A stretch of 64,000 nucleotides of DNA from Rhizobium etli_C (GTDB taxonomy: Bacteria; Pseudomonadota; Alphaproteobacteria; Rhizobiales; Rhizobiaceae), in assembly GCF_014198605.1 (NCBI RefSeq), contig NZ_JACIHU010000002.1. One strand, given 5' to 3'. Made by a program: the position numbers and the translations under genes. Positions 34,486 to 41,552 of the stretch are shown here, piece by piece; position 1 is the stretch's first letter; every line of letters begins with the position of its first letter. A model generated the notes under the pieces. That model was not told the DNA's origin. It ran no database searches and saw nothing but the letters and a program-made list of their open reading frames with translations.

Positions 34486-34778
34486 TGCCGAATCTCCTTG
34501 GCAAGCAGGTGGTCAATATTGACGCCAACCAGCTGCATGGTTTTTTGAAATGCGTCGGACACCTGGGAGAAGGTGAACGGCTGCTGATCCTGCGCCCAGG
34601 TCTTCTCGGCGGACATCAGGACCTGTGCGCAAAGAGCACCGATCCGCTCAACGCCGGACGCGTCGATCGAAAGACCGCTGCCCCTGAACGAGAGGAGTTT
34701 TTCACGCAAGGCGGAAGCCTCGTTGAGGTCGAGCACCGCCGTCAAATTCAGCGTCTTGCCACTCTTCTTTGCTACCAT
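34482..34778 (-). CDS. cheS: STAS-domain chemotaxis protein CheS
   Basis: 98 aa STAS-like fold (LNLTAVLDLNEASALREKLL, GLSIDASGVERIGALCAQVL). In S. meliloti the equivalent protein, called CheS (older name CheX/Orf2), binds CheA and speeds CheY1 dephosphorylation. Position between icpA and cheY1 is the same here. Confidence 0.87.
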   Translation of the reverse strand: MVAKKSGKTLNLTAVLDLNEASALREKLLSFRGSGLSIDASGVERIGALCAQVLMSAEKTWAQDQQPFTFSQVSDAFQKTMQLVGVNIDHLLAKEIRQ

Positions 34779-34841
34779 CAGCTTGTCCTTGTCCCCTTGT
34801 CCCCGGCCCGAAAAGATGAGCTGAGGCGATAATCCGATAGG

Positions 34842-36476
34842 TTAGTAAACATTCCGCCCACCTCCGACGCTTGCGAGCGACTGGGGAAGTCCAAAATCGT
34901 CATTTTCATATTCGTCCTCGACCGCTGCGGCGCGGGCGGCGGCGTCGATGACACGCGACGGCGCCGCGCGGACCGGCGCCGGCCGACCGGCATGGGCGTT
35001 TTCGCGGGCGATGCGGAATTCGCGCACCGTGCGGCCGAGCTCGAGAATGACGGTGTGAAGATGGTCGGCGCCTTGCGTCGAACGCTCCGCAAGGTCGGCG
35101 CTATCGGCCACCTCGGCGCCCAGACCCTTGACGTCCGCGGCCACGCCGTCGAGGCTTGCGGCATGTTCGCCGGTCCTTGTGGCGATGCCTGAGATGGCGG
35201 CGTTGATGTCGGTGACCTGGCGCACGATGCTGCCGATCGAATCCTGCGTGCGGCCGACCATCTGCACGCCGGCATCGACCTGCGCCTTGGTGGTCGTCAC
35301 CAGCGTCTTGATCTCGCGGGCGGCTTCGGCCGAGCGCTGGGCCAGTGCCCGGACTTCCTGGGCGACGACGGCAAAACCGCGGCCGGAATCACCGGCGCGC
35401 GCCGCCTCGATGCCGGCATTCAGCGCCAGAAGATTGGTCTGGAAGGCGATCTCGTCGATCGCGCCGATGATCTGGCCGATCTTTTCGGCCGACTGCTCGA
35501 TATCGGCCATGGCGCTGATCGCGCGGCCGACGACCTCGCCGCTTTCCTCGACGGCGGCGCGCGTCGAGGCGGCCGCCTGTTCGGCGGCGCGGCTGTCGGC
35601 GGCACCGTCACGCACGCTGCCGGCGATGTCGGCAAGGGCGGTGGCGGAAAGCTGCAGCCGGTCGGCCTGACCGGACGCCGTGCCGGCGAACTGCCGCGAC
35701 AGGTCGGCAAGCGACGCCGTTGCCGCTTCCGCCTTGACGGTGCGTCCGGTGATGTCGGCGAATTCGGCCTGGAGACCATCCAAGGCGCCATTCAGCGCGG
35801 CGGCGATCCCGGCATAGGCGCCGTCGGCGTCGACGGGAGCGCGCCGCGTCAGATCGCGGGCGGACAAGCCTTCAATGACATCGCCGAAGATCCTGACGAT
35901 GTCGGCCTCATTATCGGCGCGCTGATCGGCAAGCGCGCGGTGCTGGGCGGCGCGCAGCGCATTGAAGCGGAGCGACACGGCGATTTCCACATCGACCATG
36001 ACGATGCGGATGATCGCCGTCATCAGTCCGGAGATTTCGCGGGTGCGGCGCTTGGCCGACGGCAGCAGCGGCCGGCCGGCGATCTCCTCGGCAAGGCCGG
36101 AAAGGACGTGCTCCAGCATGACGCCGTGACCGGCGACGTGCCAGCGCGGGTCGAGACCCATCTTGTTTTCGGTATCGGAGAGAACCTTGACGCGCTCGGC
36201 ATAGAGGCTGTCGAAGCGGGCATCCGTCAGCACGTCCCAATGCGAGGACTGCAGATCATGCAGGCGTTCGACCTGGCGCTCGCTCTCGAAGTTGCGCGAG
36301 GCGTCCGGGAATGACTGGAACCGGTGGAAGAGGTCACGCAGCCCGGCCTTCAGATAGGCTTCGAGGGCTGGCCGGTTGCGGCGCACCAACTCGCACTGAT
36401 CGGCATCGAGACCGGCAAACCGCAGGCGGTCGCGCAAGCTGCCTGCCTGCGCTCCACGAGCCTGATCTGATGGCAT
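34842..36476 (-). CDS. icpA: Soluble globin-domain chemoreceptor IcpA
   Basis: 544 aa from the ATG at 36476 (MPSDQARGAQAGSL), which has GAGG upstream; the frame extends to 36557 without support. There are no membrane helices. Residues about 10-180 resemble a protoglobin/globin-coupled sensor domain (FRFAG..., ENKMGLDPRWHVAGHGVML). A HAMP-less linker and an MCP signalling domain with hairpin tip IDEIAFQTNLLALNAGIEAAR follow. No CheR/CheB-binding pentapeptide is visible at the C-terminus. It is the first gene of the che operon. Confidence 0.9.
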   Translation of the reverse strand: MPSDQARGAQAGSLRDRLRFAGLDADQCELVRRNRPALEAYLKAGLRDLFHRFQSFPDASRNFESERQVERLHDLQSSHWDVLTDARFDSLYAERVKVLSDTENKMGLDPRWHVAGHGVMLEHVLSGLAEEIAGRPLLPSAKRRTREISGLMTAIIRIVMVDVEIAVSLRFNALRAAQHRALADQRADNEADIVRIFGDVIEGLSARDLTRRAPVDADGAYAGIAAALNGALDGLQAEFADITGRTVKAEAATASLADLSRQFAGTASGQADRLQLSATALADIAGSVRDGAADSRAAEQAAASTRAAVEESGEVVGRAISAMADIEQSAEKIGQIIGAIDEIAFQTNLLALNAGIEAARAGDSGRGFAVVAQEVRALAQRSAEAAREIKTLVTTTKAQVDAGVQMVGRTQDSIGSIVRQVTDINAAISGIATRTGEHAASLDGVAADVKGLGAEVADSADLAERSTQGADHLHTVILELGRTVREFRIARENAHAGRPAPVRAAPSRVIDAAARAAAVEDEYENDDFGLPQSLASVGGGRNVY

Positions 36477-36908
36477 GTCCTGCCTCAACGCCTGTCCCCA
36501 ACCCACTTTTCCAGGCGAATGCCCGGCTAAAACTTTCGCTGCATCCGATGAACGCAAAGCGTGGAGACGGTCCCTGGCCTCCGGTACAACCGGTGGCTCA
36601 AAACCCCCTGATCAGCCATGTTTCGGAGCTGTCTGAAGAGATGGATACCGGATCGACCCGGTACGGCGGTACGGCGTCATGCCTGGTGGGAACGAGTGCA
36701 TCTTCCCATTCCGACGTGTAACCCAATGTTTATGGTTAATTCCTTGCCTGAAGGTTAATAAGCCTGTCCAGGCGCCGGCTTTTGAAGCAATTCAAGGCAG
36801 TTCGCGAGAAATACTGCCGGAGAGTTGCACGGCTGCTACAAGGCACACGCAAGCTCCGTGTTATAGGCCGGTCGACAACCAAGACATGACGTCGACAAGG
36901 ACAGAGCA
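36477..36908. promoter_or_regulatory. Divergent intergenic region icpA / micro-ORF
   Basis: 432 bp holding no convincing gene. It should contain the che operon promoter (minus) and the promoter for the plus-strand pair at 36909-38523. AT-rich words (TGTTTATGGTTAATTCC near 36726-36742) resemble the TGGTTAA words upstream of the flagellins. Confidence 0.5.
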
Positions 36909-37022
36909 ATGATTGTTCTCGGATTGGGTTCCTGCTTGATCGCAATGGGCGTGCTTGCAGCCATCGCCCGGCTCGATTCCCTCGCCGCAAACCGCGACAT
37001 CCGCATGCTTCGCGTGTTCTGA
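36909..37022 (+). CDS. Predicted 37-aa membrane micro-protein
   Basis: ATG at 36909 with AAGGA about 6 nt upstream. The product is 37 aa: a single hydrophobic helix (LGLGSCLIAMGVLAAIA) followed by a short basic tail ending IRMLRVF. It lies 79 bp ahead of the glycosyltransferase gene on the same strand. No family is recognised; the ribosome binding site and helix are the only support. Confidence 0.45.
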   Translation: MIVLGLGSCLIAMGVLAAIARLDSLAANRDIRMLRVF

Positions 37023-37101
37023 CTTCCCTTCCCCGTTGGCAGTCCGGCGCCTTTGGTGTAATCGCACTCGCGCCTTTCATGTCAGCGGAACACTTAAGTT
37101 C

Positions 37102-38523
37102 ATGTCCCCCAGATCTGGTCTTCTCATCGTTCTCGGCTTCACGCTCTGGCGCGTCGTCACGCTCAATTTCGATGCGACGGACCTTTTCGTCGATGAAGCA
37201 CAATACTGGTTCTGGGCGCAGAATCTCGATCTCGGCTATTACTCCAAGCCGCCGATGATCGCCTGGGTGATCCGGGCGATGACTGAGCTTTCCGGCTCCA
37301 ACGCCATCTACTTCATCAGGCTGCTCGGGCCATTGATCCACATGGCGGCGGCACTGGTGCTGATGAAGGTGGCGAAGCGTTTCGTCGGACCCGAGATCGA
37401 AGGCTGGACGGGAGCCACCTACATCACGCTGCCCGGCGTGGCGCTTTCCTCGGTGTTCTTCTCGACCGACGTCATCTTGCTGTTCTTCATCGCCATCGCC
37501 CTGCTTGCTTATTTCGGCCTGACGCAGCGGCGCTCGGTCGGGCTGGCGTTCGTCATGGGCCTCGGGGTCGGCCTCGCCTTCCTGACGAAATATGCCGTGC
37601 TGTTCGTCGCTCCGGGCGGCGCACTCGCCCTGCTTCTTATTCCGGCGGCGCGCATCGCCATCCGGGATTTCATCGTCGCCGTCGCGGTCGCGGCAGTCGT
37701 TGCCTTGCCGAACCTCTGGTGGAACCTGCAGCACGACAATACGACTGTGCGCCATACGCAGGATATCGCCCATTGGAGCGACCTCGGCATCAATTTCCGC
37801 CGCGGGCTTGAATTCTTCGCCGCGCAGTTCGGCGTCGTCGGGCCGATCGTCTTCTTCGCGATTCTCTGGGCGGTCTATCGTATGATCAAGGGCCGGAGCG
37901 ACGACCGCGAGAAGATGCTGGTCTGGCTGTCGATGCCGGTGGTGGCGCTGATCACCCTGCAGGCGACGGTCGCCAAGGCCTATGCCAACTGGGCCGTGAC
38001 CGCCTATGTCGCGGGGACGATCCTCGCCGTCTGGCTGCTTTATCGGCTGTGGCCGAAGGGGCTCAGGCTGTCGCTCACCATCAACGGCGTCGCAAGCCTG
38101 CTCTTTCCGCTGGCGACGATCTTTCCGCAGCAGGTGCTGCTGCCGAATGGCGACGAATTGATGAAGCGTTATCTCGGCCGCGCCGAGGTCAGCCGCGAGG
38201 CCGCAGCGCTCGCCGATCGGGCGGGCACCGACATCATCGTCACCAACAACCGCGACATGGTCGCCGATCTTTTCTATACGCTGCGCGACGCATCCTACAG
38301 GATCTATGCCCGGGCGCCGGCAGGCCTTCCGGAGAGCTATTACGAGCAGGAATTCGCCCTGCCCGCCGAGACCGCCGGCAAGGTGCTTTTCCTGACGGAC
38401 GGTCCCTTCGCCTGCGCGGACGAAACGCCCGAGGTGCTGAAGAGCTGGCAGCCGACCGTAGGCTACTACAAGGGCAAGACGCTCTATATCTACAAAGTCT
38501 CGGCCACCTGCCTGGCGCCCTGA
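37102..38523 (+). CDS. GT39/GT83-type membrane glycosyltransferase
   Basis: 473 aa from the ATG at 37102; the frame is open upstream to 36955 but crosses the end of the micro-ORF. An acidic motif after the first helix (DLFVDEAQYWFWAQNLDLGY) is typical of polyprenyl-phosphate sugar transferases of the ArnT/PMT superfamily. About 10-11 helices follow, then a C-terminal soluble domain (IIVTNNRDMVADLFYTL). It would act at the periplasmic face on lipid A or another glycan; the acceptor is unknown. Confidence 0.85.
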   Translation: MSPRSGLLIVLGFTLWRVVTLNFDATDLFVDEAQYWFWAQNLDLGYYSKPPMIAWVIRAMTELSGSNAIYFIRLLGPLIHMAAALVLMKVAKRFVGPEIEGWTGATYITLPGVALSSVFFSTDVILLFFIAIALLAYFGLTQRRSVGLAFVMGLGVGLAFLTKYAVLFVAPGGALALLLIPAARIAIRDFIVAVAVAAVVALPNLWWNLQHDNTTVRHTQDIAHWSDLGINFRRGLEFFAAQFGVVGPIVFFAILWAVYRMIKGRSDDREKMLVWLSMPVVALITLQATVAKAYANWAVTAYVAGTILAVWLLYRLWPKGLRLSLTINGVASLLFPLATIFPQQVLLPNGDELMKRYLGRAEVSREAAALADRAGTDIIVTNNRDMVADLFYTLRDASYRIYARAPAGLPESYYEQEFALPAETAGKVLFLTDGPFACADETPEVLKSWQPTVGYYKGKTLYIYKVSATCLAP

Positions 38524-38531
38524 GTCCGGTT

Positions 38532-38887
38532 TAGAGCCTTTCCTGGTTAGATTGAAGCATTCTGTTGGCTCAAACGGAGTCGGATGGTCGACCGGCCGGC
38601 GCGCGTCGTAGCCCAGTTCTACGGCCAAGCCGGCCGGTCGATCAGCCGGCCCGTTTCAGCCAACCCTCCCGCAGATTTGCCTGGCAAATCTGCAAGACTT
38701 GGGAAGCGCCGGGCGCACTGATCGCTTCGCCCCGGCGAAGCGGTGCGGCCGGTGGGCCGGGCATCTCTAGCCAGGATCAGAGGCGATCGGCTCGGACGTA
38801 CCTGGGGGTATGCCCGTCGCCAATCGCCTCTGCCCTGACGAAAACCTGCTCCGGCAGAATGCTTCAATCTAACCAGGAAAGGCTCTA
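38532..38887. mobile_element. 356-bp mosaic palindromic element with 33-bp terminal inverted repeats
   Basis: Perfect inverted repeats lie at 38532-38564 and 38855-38887 (TAGAGCCTTTCCTGG... each starting with TA). Inside are nested palindromes: TCGACCGGCCGGC with its complement, GCAGATTTGCC/GGCAAATCTGC, CGCTTCGCC/GGCGAAGCG, and CAGAGGCGAT/ATCGCCTCTG. There is no ORF of transposase type, so it looks like a non-autonomous element (MITE or RIME relative). The right end supplies the stop codon of the neighbouring HTH gene. Confidence 0.75.
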
Positions 38888-39145
38888 GCCCGGCTGATCG
38901 GGAAGGCAGAGGCCGGTGCCCGCGCCTTCGATTTCGACGAACCTGACGCCGCCCTCTTCGAAGGCGAGGCGCAGCTGCGCCTCGGTCGCGCGGTGGATGT
39001 CGTGGTGGCGTCCCTCGTAATCGCGGATGGTGCTGCGCGAGACGGCAGCCCTTTCGGCCAGGTCGGTCTGGGTCCAGTCGAGCAGGCCACGCGCCGCGCG
39101 GCAGAGAGCGGGCGTGAGAATTGTCGCCCTTGCGCCTTGACCCAT
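38885..39145 (-). CDS. Small XRE-type DNA-binding protein
   Basis: 86 aa. An N-terminal helix-turn-helix (CRAARGLLDWTQTDLAERAA, VSRSTIRDYEGR) is followed by the short C-terminal strand usual in rhizobial members of this family (GVRFVEIEGAGTGLCL). Its TAG stop (38885-38887) lies inside the right inverted repeat of the element. It diverges from the antiporter gene and could control it. Confidence 0.85.
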   Translation of the reverse strand: MGQGARATILTPALCRAARGLLDWTQTDLAERAAVSRSTIRDYEGRHHDIHRATEAQLRLAFEEGGVRFVEIEGAGTGLCLPDQPG

Positions 39146-39224
39146 GATTTCAAGTCACCCATATTGGTTGATATAGACCATATATGTCATATTCAGCGCG
39201 GGATTTCCAGATCGGGAGACAGTG
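39146..39224. promoter_or_regulatory. AT-rich divergent promoter region XRE regulator / antiporter
   Basis: 79 bp; 39158-39195 is strikingly AT-rich (ATATTGGTTGATATAGACC, ATATATGTCATATTC) in 60% GC surroundings. It likely holds both promoters and perhaps an operator of the small regulator. Confidence 0.5.
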
Positions 39225-41033
39225 ATGCCACACGATACGCCCTTGATCTCGACAATCGTCGGCGGCCTCGTGCTGGCTTTCATCTTCGGCGCACTTGCCC
39301 ATCGGCTGCGCATGCCGCCGCTCGTCGGTTATCTCGTCGCCGGCGTGCTGGTCGGACCACACACGCCGGGTTACGTGGCCGACCAGAACCTTGCGCCGGA
39401 GCTTGCCGAAATCGGCGTTATCCTGCTGATGTTCGGCGTCGGACTGCATTTCTCGCTGAAAGACCTAATGTCGGTGCGCGGCATCGCGCTGCCCGGCGCC
39501 ATCGCGCAGATCGCCTTCGCGACGCTGCTCGGCTGGGGGCTTGGCGCCATGATGGGGTGGCCGACCGGCGGCAGCCTGGTGTTCGGCCTGGCGCTTTCGG
39601 TCGCCTCCACCGTCGTGCTGTTGAAGGCGCTGCAGGAGCGGCGGCTGGTGGAAACCGAGCGCGGCCGGATCGCCGTCGGCTGGCTGATCGTCGAAGACCT
39701 CGCCATGGTGTTGGCCCTGGTGCTGATCCCGGCGGCAGCCGGCATCGGCGGCGAGGGTCACGCTCCCGCCGAGCCGCTCTCGGCTGGACTGAACCTCCTG
39801 TTCGGCCTCGACCTCGGCATCGGCGGCATGATCGCCATGACGCTGGTGAAGGTGGCGCTGTTCGTGGCGCTGATGCTGGTCTTCGGCCGCAAGCTCATTC
39901 CCTGGGCGATGCATCGCATTGCCCATACCGGCTCCCGCGAACTCTTCCGGCTCGGCGTGCTGGCGATCGCGCTCGGCGTAGCCTTCGGCGCGGCCAAGCT
40001 CTTCGGCGTGTCGCTGGCGCTCGGCGCGTTCTTCGCCGGCATGGTGCTGGCCGAAAGCGAGCTCAGCCATCGCGCCGCGCAGGAAAGCCTGCCGCTACGC
40101 GACGCCTTCGCCGTGCTCTTCTTCGTCTCGGTCGGCATGCTGTTCGATCCGAACATCCTGATCGACAGGCCGCTGCTGATCCTTGCCACCCTCTTCATCA
40201 TCGTTATCGGCAAATCGGTCGCCGCCCTGCTGATCGTGCTCGCCTTCAAGAGGCCGCTCGGCACGGCGCTGACGATTTCGGCGAGCCTCGGCCAGATCGG
40301 CGAATTCTCCTTCATCCTCGCCGCCCTCGGCGTCGACCTCGGACTGTTGCCGGAGGAAGGCCGCGACCTGATCCTGGCCGGCGCCATCATCTCGATCATC
40401 CTCAATCCGCTGCTGTTCTTCCTCTGCGACCGCATGCGCCCGTTGCTCGAACGGGCAAAACGTCAGGAGAGCGCAGCCGAGCCCGCTGTGGTACCCGCTG
40501 AAGAAGCGGTGCCGACTGAAGATGACGAGGTGCATCCGAGCAGCCTCCACGGCCACGCCATTGTCGTCGGTTACGGGCGGGTCGGCAGAATCGTCGGGCA
40601 GAACCTGAAATCGGCGGGCACGCCCTTCCTCGTCATCGAGGATTCCGACAAGCCTATCGGCGAGCTGAAAGCCCAGGGCATCGAAGCTTTCATGGGCAAT
40701 GCAGCGGCCACGGAGACGCTCGATCTCGCCAATCTGCCGGCGGCGCGCAGCATTGCCATCGCCATCCCGAACGCTTTCGAAGCCTGCCGCATCGCCGAGC
40801 AGGCGCGCAGCGCCAATCCATCCATTCTCATCGTCGCCCGCGCCCATTCCGACGCCGAAGTCGATGCGCTGAAGCAATATGGCGCCGACACCGTCATCAT
40901 GGGCGAACGCGAAATCGCACTGGGCATGGTTGACCGGCTCGCTCAAGTGCATCATGAGAGTGTGGCCTATGAAGACGATCATGGGCCTGATACAATTGTC
41001 GCGACGGATGACCCTCCGCCGGAAAGAGAATGA
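39225..41033 (+). CDS. Kef/YbaL-type cation:proton antiporter (CPA2)
   Basis: 602 aa from the ATG at 39225 (GGGAGA 5 nt upstream; a GTG at 39222 is too close to it). About 12 membrane helices with CPA2 motifs (LRMPPLVGYLVAGVLVGP, VGVGLHFSLKD-like region, LGAFFAGMVLAESE). The cytoplasmic part has a TrkA-N/RCK nucleotide-binding domain, AIVVGYGRVGRIVGQNL. It probably exchanges K+ or Na+ for protons under NAD(H) control. Its exact ion is not evident. Confidence 0.92.
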   Translation: MPHDTPLISTIVGGLVLAFIFGALAHRLRMPPLVGYLVAGVLVGPHTPGYVADQNLAPELAEIGVILLMFGVGLHFSLKDLMSVRGIALPGAIAQIAFATLLGWGLGAMMGWPTGGSLVFGLALSVASTVVLLKALQERRLVETERGRIAVGWLIVEDLAMVLALVLIPAAAGIGGEGHAPAEPLSAGLNLLFGLDLGIGGMIAMTLVKVALFVALMLVFGRKLIPWAMHRIAHTGSRELFRLGVLAIALGVAFGAAKLFGVSLALGAFFAGMVLAESELSHRAAQESLPLRDAFAVLFFVSVGMLFDPNILIDRPLLILATLFIIVIGKSVAALLIVLAFKRPLGTALTISASLGQIGEFSFILAALGVDLGLLPEEGRDLILAGAIISIILNPLLFFLCDRMRPLLERAKRQESAAEPAVVPAEEAVPTEDDEVHPSSLHGHAIVVGYGRVGRIVGQNLKSAGTPFLVIEDSDKPIGELKAQGIEAFMGNAAATETLDLANLPAARSIAIAIPNAFEACRIAEQARSANPSILIVARAHSDAEVDALKQYGADTVIMGEREIALGMVDRLAQVHHESVAYEDDHGPDTIVATDDPPPERE

Positions 41034-41087
41034 AAGATTGGCGCGCTTTTGAGCCGATGCGGAAGTGACATTGCCGGGACGGAGGAG

Positions 41088-41468
41088 ATGGAGCTGGACC
41101 AGCGCCGTCTGACGAACCGCATCGCTGCTTCCCTGCTCTTCGCCGTCCTTGCCTATATCGGCCTGCTTTTCGGCGGCAATCTCATCATTGCGCCGGCCAC
41201 CGCCGTCAACACGCTTTCCTCGTCCGGCCGCGATCCGCAGCCGCCGCAACTGAGCGCGCGCGATGCGGTGCGCGGGGTGCTTGCCGCCGAGCGCAAGCTT
41301 GCGCCGAAACAGGCCGCCTACGACGCCGGGTCGCCTGCCCTTGCCGCTGTCCCGGCTCTCGATTTCGCCGGCTGGAACAGCGCCTCCCCTCTCCCGGCAT
41401 TCGAAGCTCCGCTTCATGATTCAGTTTTCAGGGCCCATCAGCCGCGCGCACCGCCGGCCGCCGCCTGA
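41088..41468 (+). CDS. Unknown one-TM protein
   Basis: 126 aa from the ATG at 41088; GGAGGAG abuts this ATG directly, so an upstream TTG at 41049 (139 aa) remains possible. One membrane helix (IAASLLFAVLAYIGLLFGGNLII) is followed by a Pro/Ala-rich periplasmic or low-complexity tail. It lies between the antiporter and secDF on the same strand. No family is recognised. Confidence 0.55.
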   Translation: MELDQRRLTNRIAASLLFAVLAYIGLLFGGNLIIAPATAVNTLSSSGRDPQPPQLSARDAVRGVLAAERKLAPKQAAYDAGSPALAAVPALDFAGWNSASPLPAFEAPLHDSVFRAHQPRAPPAAA

Positions 41469-41552
41469 CATCGCGCCGAGCGGCGCTTCCGAGCATTGAC
41501 GACATGCCGCCAGCGCCCGAGCGCCGGCCCTCGATTATCTAAGGAATACAAC

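Noticed and set aside
36955..37101. N-terminal extension of the GT39-type protein
   Set aside because: Overlaps the micro-ORF, has no ribosome binding site, and the family starts at the ATG at 37102.
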